Origin: Haloarcula marismortui ATCC 43049
Lineage (GTDB): Archaea > Halobacteriota > Halobacteria > Halobacteriales > Haloarculaceae
Direction: 5' to 3'
Length of the DNA stretch: 33,303 nt
Assembly (NCBI RefSeq): GCF_000011085.1
Contig: NC_006389.1
Location: forward strand, 1-33,303
Shown in pieces: positions 1 through 8,523 of this stretch (position 1 is the stretch's first letter; each line of letters begins with the position of its first letter). A program made the position numbers and the translations under genes. The notes below the pieces were generated by a model. The model saw only the letters and a list, made by a program, of their open reading frames with translations, was not told the origin of the DNA and made no database searches.

Positions 1-144
1 CCAATTCCTTGATGCCGAACTATGTGACACCGTAGCCGCCCGAACTGAGGCACTTCGAGAACTGGCACTGGCTGGGCTGACGGTGCAGCCACGCCCTTGC
101 AGGCCGAGCAACAACACATCGTAGCGACGGACTGGGCGAGCTAG
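1..144 (+). pseudogene. Broken paralogue of the small gene at 29167-29430 (3' part)
   Basis: Reading from base 2, the translation contains LDAEL, LRELALAGLTVQP and then runs out of frame. It aligns over its length with the C-terminal third of the intact 87-residue protein at 29167-29430 (LDAVL, LRELALAGLTLQP). A single missing base near position 95, in the stretch corresponding to CAGCCGACGCCC, shifts the frame. Restoring it gives a tail matching QAEHQHVVATA and a stop at 142-144. The copy is clearly diverged rather than a recent duplication. If the molecule is circular, the remnant begins at the far end of the window, just after the stop at 33286. It has no start codon or promoter that I can see. 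Confidence 0.75.
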
Positions 145-166
145 CATCGAAAGAGGCGACAATGGA

Positions 167-817
167 CTACTCTTGACCAACGGAATCTACACCTTCGCTA
201 TCGATGTCGTACTTTTTTCCGAGAATATAGTAGGTAATCCCTGTCATTATTGCCCCTGAGCTGAGACCCCCGATTATAGTAAGCGCTCTGCTTGGCGAGA
301 TGATTAGAATCCCGACGGCTGAAGAAAACGAAATAAGGCCAACTATGAGGAAGTTGTAGGTATACCGGAGTTTGTCCGCTTTCACAGACAGGACGCGGTT
401 GTTTTTCTCGATGTTCTTTGCCAAGTTCTTCGATACGATGCCAGGGTATGCCTCAGGGCTGACATCCCCCTCGGTCAACCCATCCGTAAGGTGGGTTCCT
501 GGGCCGTATCCAACCTCTACATTGAGGATACTGACCGCAGCGAATACCAACGAGACAAGCAACGAAATCACGCCGAGAGCGAAGAACATCAATACGGCTG
601 GCGAAAACGTTACTGCTGGATTCTCGCCTTGAGCAATAAGCGAGAGTCCGGTTAGAAGGACCCCGAGTATAATCCCGATCAGGCGAGCAGCTCGCCACGC
701 GTTCGTATCGACGTTAGAAAGCGCACTCAGTTGGCTTTCAACCATTCGGTCGTACTTTTCTGACAAGTGCAGGTGCGGATTCTGTTCGTCGTCCTCGGAA
801 GAATCATCCTTCGACAT
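167..817 (-). CDS. Four-helix membrane protein, third gene of an unknown operon
   Basis: 216 residues. An acidic N-terminus (about 1-40) is followed by two hydrophobic helices (about 44-62 and 72-99), a soluble helical linker rich in Lys and Asn (about 100-150), and two more helices (about 154-174 and 178-199) with an acidic tail. It is therefore very likely an integral membrane protein with both termini on the same side. The start lies 6 bases after the stop of the gene upstream, so it is translated as the last gene of a three-gene leftward operon. I do not recognise the family. The arrangement of a small membrane protein behind two soluble partners is reminiscent of membrane effectors in defence operons such as SLATT or Pycsar PycTM proteins, but no family-specific motif is visible. 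That comparison is inference only. Confidence 0.8.
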   Translation of the reverse strand: MSKDDSSEDDEQNPHLHLSEKYDRMVESQLSALSNVDTNAWRAARLIGIILGVLLTGLSLIAQGENPAVTFSPAVLMFFALGVISLLVSLVFAAVSILNVEVGYGPGTHLTDGLTEGDVSPEAYPGIVSKNLAKNIEKNNRVLSVKADKLRYTYNFLIVGLISFSSAVGILIISPSRALTIIGGLSSGAIMTGITYYILGKKYDIDSEGVDSVGQE

Positions 818-823
818 AGCCGT

Positions 824-1963
824 TCAGAATTCCCCGATCGTGGGTTGTGTATAATCTTCTGAATCTGTGGCACCCACCGACTCGGTGGGCTCGGTCAGTT
901 TATCCAGATCGCCCCGCTCAAGCTCGACTTCGTTCTCGCAGTGCCAGCCCGCGAACAACATTGCTAGGTCAGAAAATTCGCCACCACGGACAACGACATC
1001 TTTGTACTCTCGCCGCTTTTCACTAAGATTGCGGAACTGAATTCTGTACCGGGAGTCCGTGAGCTTCTCAGCCGTCTCGACGACACAGAGGTAGTCCAGT
1101 GTATCATTGACCCAGGCTGAATTGACTGAGCCGTTGGGAATGTAGGAGTCGTTGAGTTTGTCTGCCAGGGAGCCCGCCTCAATTTCGAAGGTGAGTGTCT
1201 GGTCTGGATCTTCACGCCGCCATTCGATTTGCTGACTATCGTTGAGCTGATCGTAGAACACTCGATCCCACATGTGGCAGGCAAGATAGAGACTTGGTGG
1301 CTGTTTATTGCAGAGTACGCCGGTTGCTTTGTGCCGATCAAAGTCCGATATCGAGATCTGGATACTAGCTAACTCTCCATCTGTAGACACACGAGGACTC
1401 ATCCTGGCGTGGGTGGGCAGTGACTTGTCCCGGAAATTCTCTCCGACCAGCGACATCCGCTCAAATTTGTATTTCGGTGTCGTGTCTTGGTCGATGAGAC
1501 TGAACTCCAGTGGGATGACATTGGGGGCTTGGAGGAACCCGTCGTCAAAAGAATCCAGATGGACACGTGCAGCTTGTGCCTGTTCGCTGGCAATGAGCAG
1601 GCAGACATCGACGGTCTCCGGCGAGATCCCGTCGTACGCAACATCGCCCGTGTCAACGGCAGTGAGCGGGACTAACCGTTCCCGAAAATCCTGAGCATCA
1701 CTGTCGATCTCTTGGATCACATCAGCGACGATGGCATACTCTGATGTGAGCGACGAAATAAACGTTGGCGCTCGTTCGGCGCCAGTGTCAGTCGTGATGG
1801 GATCGGGAAACCACTGAAAATCAAACGCGCTGGCAACGCTGATATCGCTGAGAAACTGTTCCCAAGCGGCTACGATATCAACAACTTCGTCGTAGGCACG
1901 AAACTCTGCGAAGGCCTGCTCAACACAGCGCTCGTACTGGTTTTGTCCACTCACGCCGGTCAC
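824..1963 (-). CDS. Unknown soluble protein, second gene of the three-gene operon
   Basis: 379 residues, acidic, no membrane segment and no signal peptide. I do not recognise a domain and see no P-loop, zinc ligand cluster or nuclease signature. The N-terminal half (about 1-150) is mainly predicted helix, and the rest looks mixed alpha/beta. Its ATG overlaps the stop of the upstream gene by four bases (ATGA), which implies translational coupling and probably a physical partnership with the 372-residue protein. It ends 6 bases before the membrane-protein gene. The C-terminal 30 residues are low-complexity and acidic. Function is unknown. Confidence 0.8.
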   Translation of the reverse strand: MTGVSGQNQYERCVEQAFAEFRAYDEVVDIVAAWEQFLSDISVASAFDFQWFPDPITTDTGAERAPTFISSLTSEYAIVADVIQEIDSDAQDFRERLVPLTAVDTGDVAYDGISPETVDVCLLIASEQAQAARVHLDSFDDGFLQAPNVIPLEFSLIDQDTTPKYKFERMSLVGENFRDKSLPTHARMSPRVSTDGELASIQISISDFDRHKATGVLCNKQPPSLYLACHMWDRVFYDQLNDSQQIEWRREDPDQTLTFEIEAGSLADKLNDSYIPNGSVNSAWVNDTLDYLCVVETAEKLTDSRYRIQFRNLSEKRREYKDVVVRGGEFSDLAMLFAGWHCENEVELERGDLDKLTEPTESVGATDSEDYTQPTIGEF

Positions 1964-3078
1964 CCTTTGACGAAGTACTCCTCTGGGTCCTTACTGCGAT
2001 TTTGCCCTTCAATGACTTCCCCCTCAAGGAACCCTTGGTTGATTCGATCGCAGATCCGAGACAGAGACTTTCGTGACGCATTGAAGCCAGGAACGATGCT
2101 CACACGCCGGTCCGAGGTGAGAAACACATCCGCGTTCGTACCGTCTTCATAGTCCAGAATCGATGCGTGCATATACGGATTCTTGTGATAGACCGTAATC
2201 GAAGACCGTTTGAGCCCCTCCAAGGCGTTTATCAGCCGGATGTTTTCCTCACGCCCTTTGATCGCTCCTTCTTCGTAGGTAATTTCGATCGTCTCAGCCT
2301 CTCGGGTACCATATTCACGGGCCTTGTCGTTGAATAACTCTCCCTTCTTAGAGAGAAGTGTAGCCAAACTGGGGAGGATCTTTTTGAAATAGATGCTCTG
2401 GTTACCGCTCACGTAGCGAGAGGCCCCTTTTCGGGAGAGCTGGCCACTGAATTTGTGTCTGGACTGCCGGAGCTCGAACTCTATCTTGTCGACGTAGGAG
2501 TTCTGCTGGCTGACTTCTTCGAGATTAAACAGCTCGAAATACCGGCTGTTATCGAAGTATTTGACCTCAGTGTCACCAACAGGTGACTTGGTGACTCCTT
2601 TCGTCACATAGAGATTCCCGTTGATGTCGTCACTCAGCTTGTTCAGGAGCTGCTGAAGTTCATCAGTCGAAAGGAACGAGGTTGAGACAGATGGCGGGAG
2701 TCCTTGGATATATCGCCGGACAGCTTGATTGAAGAACTCACGGTCAGAGACGGCAAAGGCAGTGTATGCGTCTGTGTCTTCGTGACTGAAGACATAGACC
2801 GTACCAGAGAGGAATTTGTAGCCGTCCTCATTGTAGTCCTCACCAGAACCCTGAATCCGCCGTGTAAGACTAAGTTTTAGGAATTCTCCCCTGTCGTCGA
2901 TATCAACAGAGAATCCGGTCGGACTGTTACTGGCGAAAACCGCTTTTGGCTTCTCTTCAGCGATGAACGTAAGCGACCGGACCGGGTTATCCTCCTGCTC
3001 GATTGCCTCATTGGCCCAGGCAAACAGCGTATCTAAGGAGTCGAGGTCGGTGAATTGGTACAGGTTTGTATCTTCCAC
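1960..3078 (-). CDS. Unknown soluble protein, first gene of the three-gene operon
   Basis: 372 residues. The N-terminal ~130 residues alternate short strands and helices. The middle (about 200-260) is rich in Lys and Arg (for example RQSRHKF, LSRKGASR). The C-terminal domain holds SSITVYHKNPYMHASILDYE followed by DVFLTSDRRVSIVPGF. A His in that strand recalls nuclease folds, but no complete catalytic motif is present and I do not assign one. The ATG at 3078 follows a leader of roughly 50 nt downstream of a TATA-like element centred near 3155 that lies inside a dyad. It is the promoter-proximal gene of the operon that continues at 1963 and 817. I do not recognise the family. Confidence 0.8.
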   Translation of the reverse strand: MEDTNLYQFTDLDSLDTLFAWANEAIEQEDNPVRSLTFIAEEKPKAVFASNSPTGFSVDIDDRGEFLKLSLTRRIQGSGEDYNEDGYKFLSGTVYVFSHEDTDAYTAFAVSDREFFNQAVRRYIQGLPPSVSTSFLSTDELQQLLNKLSDDINGNLYVTKGVTKSPVGDTEVKYFDNSRYFELFNLEEVSQQNSYVDKIEFELRQSRHKFSGQLSRKGASRYVSGNQSIYFKKILPSLATLLSKKGELFNDKAREYGTREAETIEITYEEGAIKGREENIRLINALEGLKRSSITVYHKNPYMHASILDYEDGTNADVFLTSDRRVSIVPGFNASRKSLSRICDRINQGFLEGEVIEGQNRSKDPEEYFVKG

Positions 3079-3144
3079 GGTCAGTTCCTCATGTGAATCA
3101 GTGTGATTTGCAGGTTATCTGGCTCGTATTAGTTTTTTGCCTTT

Positions 3145-3167
3145 CAGGTGCATATAATGTGTACCTG
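3145..3167 (-). promoter_or_regulatory. Dyad overlapping the TATA box of the three-gene operon
   Basis: The arms CAGGTGCA and TGTACCTG form an imperfect palindrome separated by seven bases. The centre contains ATTATATG on the minus strand, a good archaeal TATA element. Its distance to the ATG at 3078 (about 75 nt) predicts a leader of about 50 nt. A repressor bound here would block TBP, so the operon is probably regulated rather than constitutive. Which protein binds is not known. Confidence 0.45.
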
Positions 3168-3402
3168 CGTATCAAATTGGGGATAGCGTAGTAAATGTAT
3201 CACTCAGTCAACAGAAACACCATACTCTCTTTGAGTAGTCAATTTCAGTTTCGGGCAAGCTTCGGTATGCTTGGTGGCCGGAAGCACGGATAAAAACAGA
3301 ACCGATACTGACTCTACACTGTTCAGCAAGTGCCCGCTTGTGCGCCTGTTGCTGGTGATTGTTTAGGCGGCCTGTCGTCGAGTCCCTCCTTGGGCTGCAT
3401 GA

Positions 3403-3647
3403 GAGACTATCCGAGGCCAGTAAGCATCAGCAGCGCGAAAACCCCCGGATTCCTTTCGGCACCATTCTATGATTCCTGAAGAGTTGGCGAAGTTGCGATC
3501 CGAAGTCGCTTGGCAGATGCTGACTTGTTCACCTTCAGAAGTAAATCGTGAGACAAACCACTCTGATAGACTCGGTCCGCCCATCTCATCGAGTGAAGAA
3601 CGTGGTCGTCCCCCGCTTATCGCGTCTGAAGCGATATACTTCTATGG
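3403..3647. repeat. Long direct repeat, copy A
   Basis: About 245 bases that recur with scattered substitutions and small indels at 6733-6978. The central ~150 bases are almost identical. Both copies contain an ORF start beginning M(I/T)PEELAKLRSEVAWQ on the plus strand. Several of the differences between copies are silent in that frame (TCA/TCC, AAT/AAC, GAG/GAA), which hints that it was once coding. Neither copy has clear terminal inverted repeats or target duplications. It may be a fragment of a duplicated gene with its upstream region, or a decayed non-autonomous element. Copy A has no convincing full gene. Confidence 0.8.
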
Positions 3648-3778
3648 CAGTGCTGATTATCTCACAAATCTGTACGGCCACTTCTAAATCGATCGTCTGG
3701 ATGCTTTCGTTCATCCATATATAACGTACTGACAAATAATTCGAGCGGGAGAAGAGCTCGTAGAGCCCTGGCTGGTTG

Positions 3779-4057
3779 TTAGCCGTTCAGGATGCTGTGT
3801 GCTTCCGACTGATCGTAGTCGTGTGCTTCCTGAAGATGCTCAAGGAAAGACTGAGGCCCCGTCGTTACCCCTGTCTTGTAGTAGTCGCAGTCTGGGCAGT
3901 CGTATTCGGGTTCGAGGCCAGCTTCCACCTCCGGTGGAACTCGCTCGGTGTCCTCATCATCTGATTGCGTGTCGACGAACTTCAGTTCACTCGAGTCAAT
4001 TCGGTCGCCGTAATTTGCCTCACCCCACTCGAATATTTCTTCTTCGAATTGATCCAT
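3779..4057 (-). CDS. Small C2H2 zinc-finger protein
   Basis: 92 residues, acidic. Near the C-terminus it has C54-x2-C57, then H74-x4-H79 in the context FLEHLQEAH, a single classical C2H2 finger of the kind frequent in haloarchaeal small proteins. The frame stays open back to the stop at 4118-4120 and its translation looks protein-like there, but no ATG, GTG or TTG lies in that stretch, so ATG at 4057 is the only possible start. The gene sits 63 bases after the 242-residue gene at 4121-4849 and is probably cotranscribed with it. DNA, RNA or protein binding are all possible; no target can be inferred. Confidence 0.7.
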   Translation of the reverse strand: MDQFEEEIFEWGEANYGDRIDSSELKFVDTQSDDEDTERVPPEVEAGLEPEYDCPDCDYYKTGVTTGPQSFLEHLQEAHDYDQSEAHSILNG

Positions 4058-4120
4058 CGCCTCATCAGAAGTGTTTGAGACGTTTTCAGAGTAGAAGCGG
4101 ACCCACTCAGAATCCTCTCA

Positions 4121-4849
4121 TTAGATGAATAGATATCGGTCATCGTTGGCTACCCGAGCAAGGCCGAATTTCTCGTGTGCGTGTTGGAGAGCACGACCCT
4201 TGAGATGAAATGCCCACTCTGGAGTTTCAGCTTCTGACCTGCCAACAGGGCCGATGTATACAACAATTATGATTAGCTCTTCAATATATTTGATTGCCTT
4301 GTCCTGTTGGTCATCATCAAATTGCTCCTGGAGGTAGTTGGCAAGATTATCACCGCAATAACAGCGAATCTCTTCGAGACTAGAATGAACGATATCAACA
4401 GCTTCCTGGACAGGTGGGAGTTCAGTACACAGATGAATATCAAATTCGTCGGTAGTCGTTTTCGTAGGGGCCGGGCCAGGCCGTGTCCGCATCAGATCAT
4501 GAATATCGTCGGACCAGTCTACACCTAATTTTTCGCAGAGTGCTATGTATTCGCGGATGTTTTGATTCACACGAAGAATGAGCCTTGTCTGTTCCTTCGC
4601 CAGCTCCAAATTGTGTTGGCGGGCTTTCACCCGCACGTTGTGAATCCGGGATAGGTGCTCTCCGGCAGCACCCAGTATTCTCTCTTTGTCCGTACAAACA
4701 GTCCAGTGAAACCCGCCCTGTTCACTGAGTTCCAACTTAATTGCGTCACGAACGGAGCCCGCTAAAAGGTAGTCTCTGATGTCCAGGCCAGCTCCCTCCC
4801 AAGCTTCCGCGAGGTTGTTCACTGCCCTCGGGAGCGTTTCTTGGATCAT
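4121..4849 (-). CDS. Unknown helical protein
   Basis: 242 residues, largely helical by composition, with no membrane segment. I recognise no domain. It contains scattered Cys residues (for example IRCYCGDN) but no paired CxxC motif. A helical block around residues 60-110 is rich in Arg, Lys and Gln (VKARQHNLELAKEQTRLILR) and could bind nucleic acid or form a coiled coil. It lies upstream of the C2H2 finger gene on the same strand, so the two form a likely two-gene transcription unit. The region upstream (4850-5142) is AT-rich and holds the divergent promoters of this gene and of the plus-strand gene at 5143. Confidence 0.65.
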   Translation of the reverse strand: MIQETLPRAVNNLAEAWEGAGLDIRDYLLAGSVRDAIKLELSEQGGFHWTVCTDKERILGAAGEHLSRIHNVRVKARQHNLELAKEQTRLILRVNQNIREYIALCEKLGVDWSDDIHDLMRTRPGPAPTKTTTDEFDIHLCTELPPVQEAVDIVHSSLEEIRCYCGDNLANYLQEQFDDDQQDKAIKYIEELIIIVVYIGPVGRSEAETPEWAFHLKGRALQHAHEKFGLARVANDDRYLFI

Positions 4850-5142
4850 CCCTTTGTGCCATTGTACTATCGAATAATAAATTTACTGCCGCGGTCTTAA
4901 TATTCCAGAGAGGTGGGACTGGTTTACTAATATCACGAGATAACGCATATTTGGGGTGCCTAAAAGTATTTCTTGATAAACTTGGAACTGAAGTTCAATC
5001 TCTTAAGCAGTCATAACGGCCACTGTTTCTCAAATATGAGACGGCTCGTGACGTTTTTAGTTAACTTTTAAGATGATGTAGTTAGATAAGACGTGTGCAG
5101 GTACACATTCGGGTGTCAACTACCCGCCCGAGGGTATCACTA

Positions 5143-5688
5143 ATGACGGAAAGCCAAACAAATCCGGAGGATGACTCCGATGACGGTGACGCAACGGTAC
5201 AGCTAGGCGCACGTGTTGACAAAGATCTGGCCGAGTTGGTGAAGGGCCTTGTCAAGCACAAGCATGCCAAGATCAGAGGGCCATTGGGTAGGAGCTACGA
5301 AAAGGCGTTAGAATACTACATCGGTGTCCACCTTTTTCAGCATCCTGATGACCTAGAGGTGATTGCCGAGGCGTCTGATATCGAAGACAAGGAAAGAGCG
5401 GTCGAACGTCTGCGGGAAGCCATTGATAATGTCGGTCCTGATCTCACTGGCGTGAAACAAGCACTAGAAGATCCGCAACGAGAGCAAGTGCATCATACGG
5501 AGCAGCCAGCTGGCCGTGGATTATCAGTTCCGCAGGCTGAGACACAAAGTATGGTACTCTCTGAACAGAAGGAGTGGGAGCAGTCGTCGGTACGGCGTTC
5601 TGTCCTCGGCGAGGATATGTCAATGGAGGATGAAACCTTGGATCGTATCGCTGAAAGAGTCGCTGAAAAGTTAGAGAACAGAGACTAA
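5143..5688 (+). CDS. RHH-like DNA-binding protein, plasmid type
   Basis: 181 residues from the ATG at 5143. The frame is open further upstream, but the acidic start MTESQTNPEDDS is typical for haloarchaea. Residues about 20-65 (VQLGARVDKDLAELVKGLVK onward, then YEKALEYYIG) show the strand-helix-helix pattern of ribbon-helix-helix proteins: a hydrophobic beta strand followed by two amphipathic helices. The rest is helical, acidic and low-complexity, ending in a short amphipathic helix (DRIAERVAEKLENRD). Such proteins often act as partition or copy-control factors on haloarchaeal plasmids. No partner ATPase lies next to it, so the role is unproven. Similar modules occur in the genes at 18488 and 23766. 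Confidence 0.6.
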   Translation: MTESQTNPEDDSDDGDATVQLGARVDKDLAELVKGLVKHKHAKIRGPLGRSYEKALEYYIGVHLFQHPDDLEVIAEASDIEDKERAVERLREAIDNVGPDLTGVKQALEDPQREQVHHTEQPAGRGLSVPQAETQSMVLSEQKEWEQSSVRRSVLGEDMSMEDETLDRIAERVAEKLENRD

Positions 5689-6008
5689 CTGCTGCGGGAA
5701 GCCCACTGGTTTCTCTCTTGTCCCTGTTCCCATCTAGTCTCTGACTTCGGCGGGGGTGCTGCTATATCAGAAAAGCTGTAGAGATAGATTACAGAACAGT
5801 AGTGATAAATACACAGGACGAAGTAAAAACGCCGGTAGAGCAGCTCAGGGAGCCTGAATGCTCTCTAAGACTATTGTTGCAACTCGTTTTCTAATAATAT
5901 TACTTCTATATTAGTGTATAAACCAGTCTATTTTTATCATTACAGCATTTAGTGTGTCATGTGGCAGTAGATGATGTCGGCCAGGCGGCAGAAATAGGTG
6001 AATCCCAC

Positions 6009-6350
6009 ATGGAACAACCGAACCAAGCAACCGATGGTGACGAAGAAAGAGAACAGGCATCTGAATCAGATAAGAGTAGCAGGAACCGTCCTCCTCTGTT
6101 CGAGATTGATATTGTAGCATTCGGTCATAAAATTCAGTTCGTACCGAATGTCCATTCTGTGCTTGCGTTCTCAGCAATCTTCGTCGCTGCCGCGCTGATC
6201 TACTCTGAAGTGATTAGCCACGGTGAAGCAACGCCGCTACTTTTCGCTGAGGTGGCCCATTTTGCTGGATGGGTGTACCTCGAACTACCCGAAACGCTCG
6301 TCATTGAGGCTATAGAGAAAGAGGAAGAAGCCGAACGATACGGTATCTGA
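6009..6350 (+). CDS. Small membrane protein
   Basis: 113 residues from the ATG at 6009; a GTG at 5952 would add 19 residues. An acidic hydrophilic N-terminus (about 35 residues) is followed by FEIDIVAFGHKIQFVPN, then a strong hydrophobic helix (SVLAFSAIFVAAALIYSEVI) and a weaker one (LFAEVAHFAGWVYLEL), ending in an acidic tail. It is probably a one- or two-span membrane protein with an exposed acidic head. No family is recognised. It stands alone between the RHH-like gene and repeat copy B. Confidence 0.6.
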   Translation: MEQPNQATDGDEEREQASESDKSSRNRPPLFEIDIVAFGHKIQFVPNVHSVLAFSAIFVAAALIYSEVISHGEATPLLFAEVAHFAGWVYLELPETLVIEAIEKEEEAERYGI

Positions 6351-6568
6351 TAGGAAACACATGGTTTGACATTAGCTGAAGATGAATTGTTTCTTACTGA
6401 GGAAGAAGGGCGCTATTTTATTAGTTGTTCTGGATTTCGGGCCAATTTTTGCACGTCGATCAAACTGAGTAACCAAATCACTGATCTCACCTCACTCTAC
6501 ACCCCCCACGCCGCCACTCCCATCCGTTACGCTCCGTGCCCATTTGTACGCACTCCCGGATATCGGGT

Positions 6569-6685
6569 GTGATCAAGCTATACCAGAACCTGTTCGGTCG
6601 CTACGACGGGTGCCGCCAGCTGCCGATCCCGAACCGTGACCGCGTAGCCTCGCTCGACGAGTACCTGCTCGCACGTCGTCGGTGA
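6569..6685 (+). CDS. Possible 38-residue ORF or gene fragment
   Basis: A GTG start gives a 38-residue product with MIKLYQNLFG, then RQLPIPNRDRVASLDEY, in a locally GC-rich stretch with haloarchaeal codon usage. The frame is open upstream without an earlier good start, so this may be the end of a truncated gene. A hairpin (GGGTG, loop GCA, CACCC) follows directly and repeat copy B begins 48 bases later. Neither function nor family is recognised. Bases 6351-6568 before it hold no gene that I can support. Confidence 0.3.
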   Translation: MIKLYQNLFGRYDGCRQLPIPNRDRVASLDEYLLARRR

Positions 6686-6732
6686 TCGCCCGGGTGGCAC
6701 ACCCGACCATACCCGGTACCCCCGGCTGAATT

Positions 6733-6978
6733 GAGACTGTCCGAGGCCGGTAAGCATCAGCAGCGCGAAAACCGCCGGATTCCTTTCGGCACCATTCTAT
6801 GACTCCTGAAGAGTTGGCGAAGTTGCGATCCGAAGTCGCTTGGCAGATGCTGACTTGTTCCCCTTCAAAAGTAAACCGTGAAACAAACCACACCAGTAGA
6901 GTCGTTCGTCTCACCTCATCGAGTGACGAACGTGGTCGTCCTTCCACTTATCGCGTATGGAGCGATATACTTCTATGG
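6733..6978. repeat. Long direct repeat, copy B
   Basis: Second copy of the ~245 bp repeat found at 3403-3647, in the same orientation. It is followed within 60 bases by the end of the winged-helix gene at 7033-7386 and preceded by the GC-rich fragment at 6569-6685. The two copies bracket a 3.1 kb segment with four genes, so recombination between them could delete or duplicate that segment. Confidence 0.8.
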
Positions 6979-7032
6979 ACGACGAATAATTCTGTAGCTC
7001 CCTCTGCGACACCAGCCGGAACCCCTCAGAAT

Positions 7033-7386
7033 TCAGTCCTTCGGGTCGTCGGTAAGCTCTTCGAGCGACACCGTTTCGCCACGTTCGAATTCGCCCTCGG
7101 CTGCTTCGGCGTCGGCCAGCACCTCGTCGGAGAGTCGCGGTGCGACAAGTGCGGTCCACTCGACCGTGGAGTCCTCGGTGCCTTCGCTTGCGACCAGTTC
7201 GTCGCTCTCCATCTCCCGCAAGCGACACCGAATAATCTCGTTGCCGACCTCGATGTCGAAATGCTTGGCCAGCGCGTCGGCGATCTCGGCGACGGTCAGC
7301 ATCGGTGCCTCTACGGTAGTCTCGTAGTTGAACGCTTTCAGCACGTCTTGCTCGGTCAGCTCTGCTGTATCGTCTGTCGGCGCCAT
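7033..7386 (-). CDS. Winged-helix-like regulator, acidic
   Basis: 117 residues. Residues about 12-75 read as a helix, a helix-turn-helix (LTVAEIADALAKHFDIEVGN, then EIIRCRLREMESDELV) and a short wing (ASEGTEDSTVEWTA), the layout of haloarchaeal winged-helix regulators. The tail is very acidic. The gene is GC-rich compared with its surroundings, and copy B of the long repeat begins just beyond its 3' end. It lies alone, and 7387-7659 upstream holds no gene that I can support. It is likely a transcription regulator, with target unknown. Confidence 0.65.
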   Translation of the reverse strand: MAPTDDTAELTEQDVLKAFNYETTVEAPMLTVAEIADALAKHFDIEVGNEIIRCRLREMESDELVASEGTEDSTVEWTALVAPRLSDEVLADAEAAEGEFERGETVSLEELTDDPKD

Positions 7387-7659
7387 GAGCTACTTTTCTC
7401 CAGCAGCGGTCACTTCGGCTTCGATATGCATCTAGTGCCCACTCGTACGCATTCCTGAACGTTGGCTCACCACACCAGAAAGCGCTTGGTTGCTCTGGAG
7501 GGTAAGCCAGTCGCTGATGGAGTACTGCATCGGCCATGATCAGGATACTCTACAGGGATACACGTTGTCGGGTGATGTTCCATCAAACGACAGGTACCCT
7601 TCGGAGATACGGTATCCTTATCGGTCTATTTGCGGGACAACGATGCGTCGAAAAGATTT

Positions 7660-8523
7660 CTATGAAGACCGATAGCCAATATGCCCTGACCAACCGACCC
7701 GAACAACGACCTTCTCATTGTGTGGCTTGGCCAGTCCGCCGGCGATTATAATTTCATCACCCGGAGCGACCTTCTCGTAGGCATTGGTGCGCCAGAGGGC
7801 AACCTGAATCTGGTCATTATTAAGATCACTCACGTGAATTTCGCGTAATTTAACCTTTTCATCGTCCAGCTGAATATCCTTAATTTCACCAACTCGCTCC
7901 ACTGTCCCCTCCAAATCTACTTTGGGCGTTGTTGAAGTAATTTGATCAATCGCCATCGAATCAAATTTCACTTCAGGCGGTTCCGTGAGAATATCAATCG
8001 AGTCTTGTGAGTGGACGTGTATATTGTGGACACCATTATCTTTAGACAGTTTACCCTCAGCTTGGATCGGATCGCCAATTGAAATGTCTTCCATTGCCCC
8101 CTCAGCGTCGTCCCACAATGGAATTTCAATCCAGTTAAATTCTGAATCGGCCGTCGTGACTACAAACAAACTTGGCGGATTATCTTCGTCAGCCCGGTTT
8201 TCAGCTTTCCATGCATGGCGCTTGTTGAATACAACGCCAGAAACAGCGCGTGTAACGTAATCAGAGGGATCGACAACCTCTGGATTAACCTTCTCAGCGT
8301 CGGTATGTCGCTCATGCTCTATTTTATCGATATCATAAACTCCAGAGTCTGCCGACACTGTTCCGTTCTCAGGAGGTTGTTGGTCACCTCTACCATTTCC
8401 ATGTTCTGTGACAACTTCTCTTTCAGTTGGATCGGCTTGCCTACAGATTGGACACTCTATACCAGTATATTCTCTCCCACATTCTGAGCACCGTATGCCA
8501 CCAGCCCAATCTTCATACGACAT
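7660..8523 (-). CDS. RPA-like single-stranded DNA-binding protein with zinc ribbon
   Basis: 287 residues. The N-terminus has a zinc ribbon (C12-x2-C15 and C24-x2-C27). After an acidic linker come two beta-rich modules: about 90-185 (SGVVFNKRHAWKAENRAD, then FVVTTADSEFNWIEIPLW and DPIQAEGKLS), and about 195-285 (VDLEGTVERVGEIKDIQLDD, then QVALWRTNAYEKVAPGDEII). Both follow the OB-fold pattern seen in archaeal replication protein A families, including the phrase on a duration-type GD(E/P) turn before the last strands. The likely role is binding single-stranded DNA in plasmid replication or repair. A TATA-like run at about 8547-8560 lies the right distance before the ATG for a leaderless transcript. 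Confidence 0.7.
   Translation of the reverse strand: MSYEDWAGGIRCSECGREYTGIECPICRQADPTEREVVTEHGNGRGDQQPPENGTVSADSGVYDIDKIEHERHTDAEKVNPEVVDPSDYVTRAVSGVVFNKRHAWKAENRADEDNPPSLFVVTTADSEFNWIEIPLWDDAEGAMEDISIGDPIQAEGKLSKDNGVHNIHVHSQDSIDILTEPPEVKFDSMAIDQITSTTPKVDLEGTVERVGEIKDIQLDDEKVKLREIHVSDLNNDQIQVALWRTNAYEKVAPGDEIIIAGGLAKPHNEKVVVRVGWSGHIGYRSS

Noticed and set aside
1960-3078. Phospholipase-D-type HKD motif in the 372-residue protein (HASILDYE region)
   Set aside because: The Lys and Asp of the motif are not at the right spacing and only one copy would exist, so I make no enzyme call.
6799-7458. 219-codon plus-strand frame across repeat copy B and beyond
   Set aside because: Only its first third is shared with copy A. 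The rest is antisense to the winged-helix gene at 7033-7386, which has far better protein content.
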